A stretch of DNA of 64,000 nt. It comes from Thermus aquaticus (GTDB taxonomy: Bacteria > Deinococcota > Deinococci > Deinococcales > Thermaceae). Position numbers and translations under genes: made by a program. The notes below the pieces were generated by a model that did no database searches, was not told the DNA's origin, and saw only the letters and a list, made by a program, of their open reading frames with translations. The DNA lies in assembly GCF_001280255.1 (NCBI RefSeq), contig NZ_LHCI01000106.1:800274-864273 (forward strand), read 5' to 3'. Below, piece by piece: positions 27,808 through 35,829 of the stretch (the stretch's first letter is position 1; every line of letters starts with the position of its first letter).

Positions 27808-28672
27808 GGAAGAGGTCTTCGCCCTCCTGCCCGAGGGGGTGGAGGTGCGCCCTTTGGACGAGCCCTGGCCCAAGGCGGTGGACTTCTTCATCCCCCCCTT
27901 TGGCCAGGAGGCGCAGGTGCGAAAGGTCCTTTCGGAGGTGGAGGTCCGCGTGGTCCAGACCCTCTCCGCCGGGGTGGACTGGATCCTGCCCCTCATCCCC
28001 GAAGGGGTGGTCCTGGCGGACGGCTCCGGCATCCACGACGCCCCGGTGGCCGAGTGGGTGGTGATGGCCCTCCTGGCCCTCCTCAAGGACCTGCCGGGCT
28101 TTCTGAAGGCCCAGGAGGAGGCCCGCTGGGCCCCTAGGCGGCTCGCCGACCTGGAGGGCAAGGCGGTTCTCCTCCTGGGCTACGGCTCCATTGGGCGGGC
28201 GGTGGAGGCAAGGCTTAGGCCCTTTGGGGTGGAGGTCCTGCCCGTGGCCAAGCACCCCAGGCCCGGGGTCTACACCCGGGAGGACCTGCCCCACCTCCTG
28301 CCCCGGGCAGACGCCGTGGTCCTCCTCCTTCCCCTCACCCCCGAGACCAAGGGGATCGTGGACCGGGACTTCCTCCTGGCCATGAAGGAGGGGGCGCTCC
28401 TCCTGAACGCCGGGCGGGGTGGGCTGGTGGACGCGGAGGCCCTCCTCGAGGCCCTGAAGGCGGGCCGCATCCGGGCCGCCTTGGACGTGACCGAGCCCGA
28501 GCCCCTGCCCGAGGACCACCCCCTCTGGCGGGCCCCGGGCCTCCTCCTCACCCCCCACGTGGCTGGGCTTTCCGAGGGGTTTCACCGCCGGGCGGCCCGC
28601 TTCCTTTCGGAGCAGGTAAGGCGGTACCTGCGGGGGGAGCCCCTTCTCAACGTGGTGCGGGAGGGGTACTGA
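27782..28672 (+). CDS. D-isomer-specific 2-hydroxyacid dehydrogenase
   Basis: 296 residues with a GTG start inside the GNAT gene, after GGAGGTGCGCC. The NAD site is LLGYGSIGRAVEARL. The catalytic triad is visible: Arg in LNAGRGGLVD, Glu in DVTEPEPLPEDHPLW and His in LTPHVAGLSE. It reduces a 2-oxoacid to a D-2-hydroxyacid or the reverse. The substrate is unknown. The stop overlaps the next ATG by one base. Confidence 0.92.
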   Translation: MRILAPRLREEVFALLPEGVEVRPLDEPWPKAVDFFIPPFGQEAQVRKVLSEVEVRVVQTLSAGVDWILPLIPEGVVLADGSGIHDAPVAEWVVMALLALLKDLPGFLKAQEEARWAPRRLADLEGKAVLLLGYGSIGRAVEARLRPFGVEVLPVAKHPRPGVYTREDLPHLLPRADAVVLLLPLTPETKGIVDRDFLLAMKEGALLLNAGRGGLVDAEALLEALKAGRIRAALDVTEPEPLPEDHPLWRAPGLLLTPHVAGLSEGFHRRAARFLSEQVRRYLRGEPLLNVVREGY

Positions 28673-28893
28673 TGGTGGTGATCCTCCACGGGGACCTGAG
28701 GCGGTTTGGGGAACGCCTCGAGGTGGAGGCCAAAACCCCCAGGGAGGCCCTGGGGAAGCTCGGCATCCCCCTGGAGGAGGCCTGGCTTCTCGCCGTAGGC
28801 GACCGGGTGGTGGACCTGGACGAGGAGGTGGAAGGCCCCCTGGAGGTCTACCCCCCCATAGCCGGCGGGTGGTATACTGGGGGTCCTGCCTAA
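28672..28893 (+). CDS. MoaD/ThiS-like beta-grasp protein with C-terminal extension
   Basis: 73 residues. The fold-like pattern (strand, helix TPREALGKLGIP, strand LLAVGDRVVD, then GPLEVYPPIAGG) resembles the MoaD/ThiS sulfur carriers, whose chain ends in Gly-Gly. Here the GG at 65-66 is followed by WYTGGPA, so it would need trimming to act as a carrier, or it has another role. The codons for this tail contain the TATACT box of the next gene. The start overlaps the dehydrogenase stop (TGATG). The function is not established. Confidence 0.65.
   Translation: MVVILHGDLRRFGERLEVEAKTPREALGKLGIPLEEAWLLAVGDRVVDLDEEVEGPLEVYPPIAGGWYTGGPA
28873..28878 (+). promoter_or_regulatory. -10 box for the deoxyhypusine-synthase-like gene
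   Basis: TATACT lies inside the last codons of the beta-grasp gene. A start near 28885 would give a leader of about 70 bases ahead of the ATG at 28955. Confidence 0.5.
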
Positions 28894-28943
28894 AGGCAGG
28901 GGGCGCCAAAGGGGGGGAGCCGCCCTACGCCCACCCCGCGTAG
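28885..28943 (+). promoter_or_regulatory. Structured leader with three short hairpins
   Basis: Three helices can form in succession: CCTGCC/GGCAGG (28885-28900, loop TAAA), GGGCG/CGCCC (28901-28925) and CTACGC/GCGTAG (28925-28943, 7-base loop). The ribosome-binding site AAAGGAG follows at once. Most other genes here have no leader, so this one may carry a regulatory or stabilising structure. It matches no riboswitch class I recognise. Confidence 0.4.
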
Positions 28944-28954
28944 AAAGGAGAACG

Positions 28955-29977
28955 ATGCAGAAGAAGGACCTCCTCTCTACGCCCGTGGTCCCCATTGACA
29001 TCAAGGCCTTTGACGCCGGGCCCATCCTGGAGGCCATGGGCAGGACCGCCTTCCAGGCCAGGAACCTCTACCGGGCGGCGGAGATCTACCTGAAGATGCT
29101 GGAGGACGACGCCGCCGTCATCCTCACCCTGGCGGGGAGCCTGGTTTCCGCCGGGCAGGGCCTCATCATCCACGACCTCATCCGTAAGGGCCTGGTGGAC
29201 GCCATCGTGGCCACGGGGGCCAACATCGTGGACCAGGACTTCTTTGAGGCCCTGGGCCACCGCCACTACCAGGGGGACCCCAAGGCCGACGACGAGACCC
29301 TTAGGCGGCTTTGGATTGACCGCATCTACGACACCTACATTGACGAGGAAGAGCTTCGCCACACCGACTACACCATCGCCGAGATCGCCGACGCCCTCCC
29401 GCCCCGCCCCTACTCCAGTCGGGAGTTCATCTGGCACATGGGCCGCTACCTAGCCGAAAGGGGCCTGGGGGAGAGGAGCATCGTCCGGGCCGCCTACGAG
29501 GAGGGGGTGCCCATCTTCGTCCCCGCCTTCTCCGACTCCTCGGCGGGCTTTGGGCTGGTCTACCACCAGGTCAAGCGCCCCGAGGCCCACGTCACCATAG
29601 ACTCCGTGGCCGACTTCCGCGAGCTCACGGAGATCAAGCTGAAGGCGGGGACCACGGGCCTGGTGATGCTGGGGGGCGGGGTGCCCAAGAACTTCGCCCA
29701 GGACATCGTGGTGGCCGCCGAGGTGCTGGGCCATCAGGTGGAGATGCACAAGTACGCCATCCAGATCACCGTGGCCGATGAGCGGGACGGGGGGCTTTCC
29801 GGTTCCACCCTCTCCGAGGCCCAGAGCTGGGGCAAGGTGGACGCCGCCCTCTCCCAGATGGTCTTCGCCGAGGCCACCCTGGCCTTCCCCCTCCTGGCCT
29901 CCTACGTGTGGCACCGGGCCCCTATGAGGGCCAAGCGCCGCTACGCCGACCTCTTCCGGGCGGAAGTGCCCGCTTAA
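28955..29977 (+). CDS. Deoxyhypusine synthase-like protein
   Basis: 340 residues. The DHS fold is clear: AAVILTLAGSLVSAGQGLIIHDLIRKG, VDAIVATGANIVDQD, and the segment SWGKVD whose Lys (K294) aligns with the Lys that forms the enzyme-imine intermediate in DHS. True DHS modifies eIF5A, which bacteria lack. Bacterial members are thought to make polyamines such as homospermidine or to have unknown roles. Thermus is rich in unusual polyamines, so a polyamine role is plausible but inferred. The ATG follows AAAGGAGAACG. Confidence 0.85.
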   Translation: MQKKDLLSTPVVPIDIKAFDAGPILEAMGRTAFQARNLYRAAEIYLKMLEDDAAVILTLAGSLVSAGQGLIIHDLIRKGLVDAIVATGANIVDQDFFEALGHRHYQGDPKADDETLRRLWIDRIYDTYIDEEELRHTDYTIAEIADALPPRPYSSREFIWHMGRYLAERGLGERSIVRAAYEEGVPIFVPAFSDSSAGFGLVYHQVKRPEAHVTIDSVADFRELTEIKLKAGTTGLVMLGGGVPKNFAQDIVVAAEVLGHQVEMHKYAIQITVADERDGGLSGSTLSEAQSWGKVDAALSQMVFAEATLAFPLLASYVWHRAPMRAKRRYADLFRAEVPA

Positions 29978-29995
29978 GCACCCCGCCGCGGCAAG
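29977..29995 (+). repeat. Copy of GC-rich intergenic repeat (half form)
   Basis: AGCACCCCGCCGCGGCAAG shares its core with the copies at 35715-35750 and 58637-58660. The second palindrome arm is absent, and a separate terminator hairpin follows at 30000. Confidence 0.5.
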
Positions 29996-29999
29996 TTTT

Positions 30000-30029
30000 G
30001 GGGGCGGCTTTACCGCCCCCCTTTCTTTT
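30000..30029 (+). terminator. Rho-independent terminator
   Basis: GGGGGCGG (30000-30007) pairs with CCGCCCCC (30013-30020) across CTTTA and is followed by CTTTCTTTT. It is the clearest intrinsic terminator in the window and ends the deoxyhypusine-synthase-like transcript. Confidence 0.85.
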
Positions 30030-30031
30030 GG

Positions 30032-30037
30032 TAGACT
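30032..30037 (+). promoter_or_regulatory. -10 box for the 918-residue protein gene
   Basis: TAGACT, 8 bases before the ATG at 30046 and directly after the terminator T run. Confidence 0.5.
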
Positions 30038-30045
30038 CCTGGCAA

Positions 30046-32802
30046 ATGCCCGACGAGCTAAAGGCCTACCTGAAGGAGCGCTTTGGCGTTTCCGCCGCCC
30101 TTTCCCCCGGGCGGTTTGAAGCCGAGGTGGCCAAAAGGGTGGGGAGCCCCGTCAAGCGGGAGCCCCTCCTCAGAGCCTGGCGGGCCTACCTCTCAGGCGG
30201 GGGGAGGGAGGCGGTGCGAAGTTTCTACCGGGAGGTGCTGAAGGTCCCCAAGGGGGAGGCCCTGGTCTACGGCATGCACCTCCCCTTCCTGGAGTTTTAC
30301 GCCAGGGAGGTGCCGGGGAGGCTGGAGGGGGAGGTCCTCGAGGTGGGGGCCTTCACCGGGGCTTTGGTGGGGTACCTGAAGCTAAAGCGCCCGGAGCTCG
30401 CCTTCCACGCCCTGGACGGGGTGGAAGAGGCGGTGGAGGCCGGCAGGAAGCGGGTGCCGGAGGTTACTTGGCACCTGGGCTGGGCGGAGGAGGCGGAGCT
30501 AGCGCCCTTTGATACCCTCCTCCTCCTCTCCGTCTTTCCCGAGGGCCTGGTGGACCAGGAGCTGGAGAGCCGCCTGCCCCCCGAGGCCTTCTGGAAGCGC
30601 TTCTCCTTTTTTGCGCGCCTGCCCCAGTTCGTGCGCTTCTTAAGGCCGGGGGGGCTTCTCGTCTACGGCCACGGCCCCTTTTTGGGGAAGAGCCCGGAAG
30701 GGGTGGAGGAGGGGCTGAGGCGCCTGGGCTTTTGGCAGGTGGAGCGGGTGGGGGAGGGGGAGTACGTCCTGGTCCTGGCCCGCAAGCCCGAGGTCCTGGA
30801 GGAGGCCTTCCTGGAAGAGGAGGCCTTGGAGGAGCTCTTCGCCGAGCCTATGCCCGTCATGGCTCGGGGGCTGGACCTGGAGGAGGTCCGGGCCCTCCTG
30901 GAAGAGGGAGCCTACAAGGAGGTCCTGGCCCGGGTCCCCGAGGAGGCCGAAGGGGAGGCCGCCTACCTGCGGGGGCGGGCCCTTTACGCTCTCTCTCGCT
31001 ACGCCGAGGCGGAGGAGGCCCTGAAGCGGGCCTTTTCCGAGGAGGCTGAGGACCTGAGGGCCTTGGTCCTGGTGGAGCTCGGGGAGTACGAGCGGGCCAA
31101 GCGCCGCCTCGAGGGCCTGGCCCCCCGGGGCGGGCGGTACCGCCTGGCCCTGGGGCGGGTCTACCTGGCGGAGGGGCGGTACGCCGATGCCCTCAGGCAG
31201 TTCGTGGAATCCGGGCTTCCCGAGGCCGAGGTCTACGCCAGGGAGGCCCTGGAGCGCATCGCCGAGCGGATGCGCCGCTTCGCCCGGGAGGGAGAGTGGG
31301 CGGAGGTGAGCCGCCGGGCGGAGTTTGTGGAGGATCTCTCCCCAGGCCTCCTCACCCGGGAGATGCTCCGGCTTGGGCTTAAGGCGGCTCTCCTCCAGGG
31401 GCTTTTCGCCCGGGCCGAGCGGTACGCCAGAAGGCTCGCCGACCTGGGCGAAGCCGAGGGCTTCTTGGGCCTGGCCCTGGCCGGGCTTCGGCTGCGCTCC
31501 CCCCTGGAGCACCGGGGCGAGGACCTGAAGGCGGTGGAGCCCTACCTGACCGAGGCCCTGGCCCGGGAGGAGATCCCCGAAGCCCTTCTCCTCCTGGGCA
31601 TCCTACGCCGCCGGGAGGGGCGGCTTCACGAGGCCCTGCGCCTTTTGGAGCGGGCGAGCCGCCACGGGGAGGGGGAGGTGGCGGGCCTGGCCTTCCACCA
31701 CCTGGCGGAGGTGAAGCGGGCCCTCAGGCGCCCCCTCAAGGAGGTCCTGGGGGACCACAAGCGGGCCCACGCCCTCAAGGCCTACCCCGCCCCCTACCTC
31801 TTCCGCCTGGCCCAGGAGGCCCTAAAGGGCGGGGAGGAGGTGCTGGCCCGGGAACTCCTCTCCCGGGCCCGGGACGCGGGGCTGGAGGAGGTGGCCGAGG
31901 CGGACCTTAGGGGGCTTCTTGCCCTCCTGGAGCGCCTCGAGGGGCCCTTTGCTGCCTTCAGCGTGCTCTACCAGGCCCTGGCCCGCACGCCGAGTCCCCC
32001 TTTGGAGCTTCTGGCCCTGGCCTACCGCCTCTCCCGCGCCTTCCCGGAAAGCCCCGAGGCGGAGGCGGTGCGGGGCCAGTACCTGGCGGCCCTCTACGGG
32101 GCGGGCCGGGTGGAGGAGGCGGAAAAGGTTCTCCTGGCCGAGCACCAGGAGCGCCCCCAGGCCCTGGAGGTCCTCTTTGACCTGGCGGAGCACCACGAGG
32201 CCAAAGGGGAGTGGAAGAAGGCGGCGGAGTACTGGCAGAAGGCCCTGGAGGTGGCCCTCTACCGGGAGAAGGACCTGGCCCAGGCCCGAGAGATCCTGAA
32301 GAACCTCCTCTTCCTGCGGCCTGGCGACGAGAGCCTTTCCCTCTACCTGGAGGAGCTTAGGGAGGTGAGCCAGGCCCTAAAGGCCCTTGGGGAGGAGGCC
32401 CCCCAGGTTCCCGGGAAGGAGGCCCTCGTGGAGGAGGCTTTGCCCCGCTTCCACGGGGAGCACCTGGTGGTGGTGGGGGGGCACACCCAGCTCCGGAGCC
32501 GCCTCACCCCCCTCTTGGAGGCCCGGGGCCTCAAGGTGGACTGGTACGATGCCGACACCGCTGGGGTAGGGAAGGAGGCCTTACGGCGCATCCTGGGCCG
32601 CCTGGAGAAGGCCCACGGCCTCATGATCGTCTCCAGCTACGTGGGCCACGACCTCTCGGAGCCGGTGCGCCTCGAGGCGGAGCGCCTGGGGGTTCCCGTC
32701 CACGTCATCCCCGGGCGGGCCCGGGGGAGCACGGGCTTCTTGAGGGCCCTCAAGGCCTTCGCCCCGGAGATCTTCAAGAAGGCCCTCAAGGGGGTACAGT
32801 GA
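30046..32802 (+). CDS. Methyltransferase-like / TPR / DUF2325 fusion protein
   Basis: 918 residues from the ATG at 30046; the open frame extends upstream through a terminator and is not used. Three parts are visible. Residues about 75-250 look like a class I SAM-methyltransferase fold (EVLEVGAFTGALVGYLKL, FHALDG, FLRPGGLLVYGHGP). Residues about 280-770 are TPR-like helical repeats rich in Glu, Leu and Ala. Residues about 805-910 resemble DUF2325 (LVVVGGHTQLRSRLTPLLE, then MIVSSYVGHDLSEPVRLEAERLG). The combination is unusual and no function is known. The stop lies 5 bases before mqnD, so the two may be co-transcribed. Confidence 0.8.
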   Translation: MPDELKAYLKERFGVSAALSPGRFEAEVAKRVGSPVKREPLLRAWRAYLSGGGREAVRSFYREVLKVPKGEALVYGMHLPFLEFYAREVPGRLEGEVLEVGAFTGALVGYLKLKRPELAFHALDGVEEAVEAGRKRVPEVTWHLGWAEEAELAPFDTLLLLSVFPEGLVDQELESRLPPEAFWKRFSFFARLPQFVRFLRPGGLLVYGHGPFLGKSPEGVEEGLRRLGFWQVERVGEGEYVLVLARKPEVLEEAFLEEEALEELFAEPMPVMARGLDLEEVRALLEEGAYKEVLARVPEEAEGEAAYLRGRALYALSRYAEAEEALKRAFSEEAEDLRALVLVELGEYERAKRRLEGLAPRGGRYRLALGRVYLAEGRYADALRQFVESGLPEAEVYAREALERIAERMRRFAREGEWAEVSRRAEFVEDLSPGLLTREMLRLGLKAALLQGLFARAERYARRLADLGEAEGFLGLALAGLRLRSPLEHRGEDLKAVEPYLTEALAREEIPEALLLLGILRRREGRLHEALRLLERASRHGEGEVAGLAFHHLAEVKRALRRPLKEVLGDHKRAHALKAYPAPYLFRLAQEALKGGEEVLARELLSRARDAGLEEVAEADLRGLLALLERLEGPFAAFSVLYQALARTPSPPLELLALAYRLSRAFPESPEAEAVRGQYLAALYGAGRVEEAEKVLLAEHQERPQALEVLFDLAEHHEAKGEWKKAAEYWQKALEVALYREKDLAQAREILKNLLFLRPGDESLSLYLEELREVSQALKALGEEAPQVPGKEALVEEALPRFHGEHLVVVGGHTQLRSRLTPLLEARGLKVDWYDADTAGVGKEALRRILGRLEKAHGLMIVSSYVGHDLSEPVRLEAERLGVPVHVIPGRARGSTGFLRALKAFAPEIFKKALKGVQ

Positions 32803-32807
32803 GGCCT

Positions 32808-33626
32808 ATGGAGGCTCTGAAGCTGGGCTACTCCCCCTGCCCCAACGACACCTACATCTTCTACGCCCTGGCCCACGGCCTGGTGGCGACGCCCCGCCCG
32901 GTGGAGGTGGTCTTGGAGGACGTGGAGACCCTGAACCGCTGGGCCCTGGAAGGCAGGCTTCCCCTCACCAAGCTCTCCTACGCCGCCTACGGCCGGGTGC
33001 GGGAGAGGTATGTGGCCTTGAGGAGCGGGGGGGCCCTGGGCCGGGGGGTGGGACCCCTCCTGGTGGCCCGGGGGCCTTTGGGAGACCTCCGGGGGGCGCG
33101 GGTGGCCATCCCCGGGCGGAACACCACGGCCTTCCTCCTCCTTTCCCTCTACGGGGAGGGGTTTTCGCCGGTGGAGGTGCGCTACGACCAGATCATGCCC
33201 ATGGTGGCCCGGGGGGAGGTGGAGGCGGGCCTCATCATCCACGAAAGCCGCTTCACCTACCCCCAGTACGGCCTGGTGAAGCTTCTGGACCTGGGGGAGT
33301 GGTGGGAGGAGCGGACGGGCCTGCCCCTGCCCCTGGGGGCCATCCTGGCCCGGCGGGACCTGGGGGAGGAACTTATCCGCGCCCTGGACGGGGCGGTGCG
33401 GCGGAGCCTAGAGTACGCCCACGCCCACCCCGAGGAGGTCCTGCCTTACCTCAAGGCCCACGCCCAGGAGCTCTCCGAGGAGGTCATCTGGGCCCACGTG
33501 CGCACCTACGTGAACGCCTACTCCCTGGACGTGGGGGAGGAAGGGCAAAGGGCGGTGGAAAGGCTCTTCGCCGAAGCCGAGGCCCGGGGGCTTTTGCCTT
33601 CCTCCTCGGCCCCCCTCTTTCTGTAG
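32808..33626 (+). CDS. mqnD: 1,4-dihydroxy-6-naphthoate synthase (MqnD)
   Basis: 272 residues from the ATG at 32808, the length I recall for the T. thermophilus enzyme. It begins MEALKLGYSPCPNDTYIFYAL, the MqnD signature, and contains VAIPGRNTTAFLLLSLYG and LIIHESRFTYPQYGL with the catalytic His region. It converts cyclic dehypoxanthine futalosine to 1,4-dihydroxy-6-naphthoate in the futalosine route to menaquinone. Preceded by the MTase/TPR gene and followed by a CRP-type regulator. Confidence 0.96.
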   Translation: MEALKLGYSPCPNDTYIFYALAHGLVATPRPVEVVLEDVETLNRWALEGRLPLTKLSYAAYGRVRERYVALRSGGALGRGVGPLLVARGPLGDLRGARVAIPGRNTTAFLLLSLYGEGFSPVEVRYDQIMPMVARGEVEAGLIIHESRFTYPQYGLVKLLDLGEWWEERTGLPLPLGAILARRDLGEELIRALDGAVRRSLEYAHAHPEEVLPYLKAHAQELSEEVIWAHVRTYVNAYSLDVGEEGQRAVERLFAEAEARGLLPSSSAPLFL

Positions 33627-33629
33627 ACT
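33624..33629 (+). promoter_or_regulatory. -10 box for the CRP-family gene
   Basis: TAGACT overlaps the mqnD stop codon (TAG 33624-33626), 6 bases before the ATG at 33636. Confidence 0.5.
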
Positions 33630-33635
33630 CAGGGC

Positions 33636-34250
33636 ATGTTCCAGGAGCTTGGCCCCAAAGCCCGCCAGGCGGCCGCCCGGGCCTTCAGGCCCCTAAGGGT
33701 GCGGCGGGGAAGCGTCCTCTACCGGGAAGGGGACGAGGTGGAAGGGCTTTACCTGGTGCGGGAGGGGTTCATCTGGCTAGGGGACGCCCGGGTGGAGCCC
33801 GCCACCCTGGGCGTGGTGGGGCCCGGGGGGCTCTTTGGCGAGGAGGCCCTGGTGGGGGAAAGGGCGCGCACCTTGGGGGCCACGGCCCTCACCTACGCCG
33901 AGCTCCTCTTCGCCCCCAAGGAGGAGCTTGTGGCCCTCCTCGAGGCCTTCCCCGAGGCCCAGGGCTTCTTCCTCAAGGCCCTTTACGCCCGCCTCAAGGC
34001 GGCGGAGGCGCGGCTTTGGGAGGCGCGCCACCTCTCCGTGGCCCAGCGCCTGGCCCGCCTCCTCCTGGCCCTTGGGCCGGGCGAGGTGGGGCTTTCCCAC
34101 CAGGACCTGGCCCGGATGGTGGGGGCCACCCGGGAGACGGTAACCAAGCTCCTGGGGGAGTGGGCCCTTAGGGGCGTGGTGGACCTGGGCTACCGGCGGC
34201 TTCAGGTCCTGGATCCCAAGGCCCTTGCCCGCCTGGGCGAGGCCCTATAG
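33636..34250 (+). CDS. CRP/FNR-family transcriptional regulator
   Basis: 204 residues. The cyclic-nucleotide-binding-like beta roll (about 15-110) contains GSVLYREGDEVEGLYLVREG and VVGPGGLFGEEALVG. A long dimer helix leads to the winged helix with LSHQDLARMVGATRETVTKLL as recognition motif. No Fe-S cysteines are present, and the Arg-Ser-type cAMP pocket is not evident, so the effector is unknown; it may be ligand-free like T. thermophilus SdrP. It lies downstream of mqnD, as in T. thermophilus. Confidence 0.92.
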   Translation: MFQELGPKARQAAARAFRPLRVRRGSVLYREGDEVEGLYLVREGFIWLGDARVEPATLGVVGPGGLFGEEALVGERARTLGATALTYAELLFAPKEELVALLEAFPEAQGFFLKALYARLKAAEARLWEARHLSVAQRLARLLLALGPGEVGLSHQDLARMVGATRETVTKLLGEWALRGVVDLGYRRLQVLDPKALARLGEAL

Positions 34251-34260
34251 GCTTGGAAGG

Positions 34261-35712
34261 GTGGAGCCCGCCGCCTTAGCCCGGCTCCTGGACCTCCCCC
34301 AAGGGGAGGAGGCCCTGAGGGCCCGCCTGGGCCGGGAGGGGCACCCCGGGCTTAACGGGGCCCTGGAAGCCTACCTCAAGCGCCTCGCTGCCCCCAAGGC
34401 GGTCCTGGAGGCCCTCGCCGCCCTGAAGGTGGGGGCGGTGGTCACGGGCCAGCAGGCGGGGCTTCTCGGTGGCCCCGCCCTCACCTTTTACAAGGCCCAC
34501 ACCGCCTTGGGCCTGGCGGGGCGGGTGGGGGCGGCGGGGGTCTTCTGGGTGGCCTCCCAGGACCACGATGTGGAGGAGGTGCGCCACCTCCACCTCCTCC
34601 TGGACGAGGAGGTCCGCACCCTCTCCCTCCCCCTGCCCCCCCTGCCCTCGGGCCGCATCCCCTTAGCCCCCTACCGGGAGGCCCTGGTGGCCTTCCTGGG
34701 GCCCTGGGCCAGGGAAGAGCGGGTGGCCTACGCCCTCGAGGGCCAGACCCTCTCCGAGTTCTTCGCCCGAGTGCTCCTCGCCTTTTTGGGGGAGCGGGGC
34801 CTCATCCCCTTTGACCCCATGGCCGAGGAGCTCGCCCCCCTCTTCCGGGAGGCCCTGGAGCAGGAGCTTTCCGACCCCCTGGCCAGCGCCGAGGCCATCA
34901 ACCAGGAGGCGGCCCGGATCCGGGCCCTGGGGGGCAAGCCCCCTCTGGGGCGGAAGCCCGGGGCCACCAACCTCTTCCTAGAGACCGACGCCCGCCGCCT
35001 CCTCCACTACAGCGAAGGAAGCTTCACCGACGGGGTCCGCCGCTACAGCAAAAAGGAGCTTCTGGAGATCCTCCAGGCCGATCCCGCCCGCCTCACCCCG
35101 GCGGCGGGCCTGAGGCCTGTGCTCCAGGACCTGGTCCTGCCCACGGCGGGCTTCGTGGTGGGGCCCAACGAGTTCCGCTATGTGGCGGAGCTTTCCCGGG
35201 TCTACGCCCTCTATGGCCTTCCCATGCCGGCCCTCTTCCTCAGGATGCAGGGGGTGGTCCTGGAACCCCCCATCCGCCGCATCCTGGAGCGCTATGCCCT
35301 GGACCCCTGGGCCTTCGTGGACCGGGGGGAGGAGGCCTTCTTGGAGGCGGCCAGAGGGGCCCTCGAGGGCTTCCGGGAGGTGGAAAGCGCCTTGGCCCAC
35401 CTCCAAAAGGAGGTGGAGGCCTTAAGGGAAAGGGCCCGGGCCCTGGAGCCCACCTTGGACCGCCCCTTCCGCCGCTTCGGGGCCCGGCTTAAGGGGGAAG
35501 GGGAGAGGCTTCTTAAGAAGGTCCTCCGGGCCAGGCTAGCCAAGGACGCCACCCTCCTCCACCACCTGGAGCGGCTTAAGCGCCACCTGAGGCCTTTTGG
35601 CCTTCCCCAGGAGCGGGTCTACCCCTTCGCCATGTACGCCCTGCGCCACGGGAACGCCCTGGCAAGGCTTCAGGAGGCCCCCCTGGAGGGGCGGGCGGTG
35701 ATCCCGCTGTGA
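34261..35712 (+). CDS. bshC: Bacillithiol biosynthesis cysteine-adding enzyme BshC
   Basis: 483 residues from the GTG at 34261; the open frame allows starts back to 34225. The BshC hallmarks are GAVVTGQQAGLLGGPALTFYKAH and VFWVASQDHDVEEVRHLHLL, the nucleotide-binding Rossmann-like core, followed by a C-terminal coiled-coil region (about 360-430). BshC adds Cys to glucosaminyl-malate in the final step of bacillithiol synthesis. bshA and bshB are not in the window. It starts 10 bases after the CRP-type gene. Confidence 0.92.
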   Translation: MEPAALARLLDLPQGEEALRARLGREGHPGLNGALEAYLKRLAAPKAVLEALAALKVGAVVTGQQAGLLGGPALTFYKAHTALGLAGRVGAAGVFWVASQDHDVEEVRHLHLLLDEEVRTLSLPLPPLPSGRIPLAPYREALVAFLGPWAREERVAYALEGQTLSEFFARVLLAFLGERGLIPFDPMAEELAPLFREALEQELSDPLASAEAINQEAARIRALGGKPPLGRKPGATNLFLETDARRLLHYSEGSFTDGVRRYSKKELLEILQADPARLTPAAGLRPVLQDLVLPTAGFVVGPNEFRYVAELSRVYALYGLPMPALFLRMQGVVLEPPIRRILERYALDPWAFVDRGEEAFLEAARGALEGFREVESALAHLQKEVEALRERARALEPTLDRPFRRFGARLKGEGERLLKKVLRARLAKDATLLHHLERLKRHLRPFGLPQERVYPFAMYALRHGNALARLQEAPLEGRAVIPL

Positions 35713-35714
35713 TA

Positions 35715-35751
35715 AGTGCCCCGCCGTGGCAAGAGCCACGGCGGGGGCCCC
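35715..35751 (+). repeat. Intergenic palindromic repeat, full copy
   Basis: CCCCGCCGTGGC (35719-35730) pairs perfectly over 12 bases with GCCACGGCGGGG (35735-35746) across the loop AAGA, and GGGCCCC follows. It begins 3 bases after the bshC stop and could terminate bshC, although only CAAAAGG follows. It is the best-preserved member of the family also seen at 29977, 58637 and 63961. Confidence 0.75.
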
Positions 35752-35823
35752 AAAAGGACTTACCAGAGCCTATTGGCCCCATACTGGCCCAAGCCAGCAC
35801 GGGGGCCAAAGAAGGGGGGAGCG

Positions 35824-35829
35824 TATAAA
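35824..35829 (+). promoter_or_regulatory. -10 box for the SpoIID-like gene
   Basis: TATAAA, 13 bases before the ATG at 35843, giving a very short leader. Confidence 0.45.

Noticed and set aside
29908-30045. Extended start of the 918-residue protein
   Set aside because: The extension runs through the end of the previous gene, an intrinsic terminator and a -10 box.
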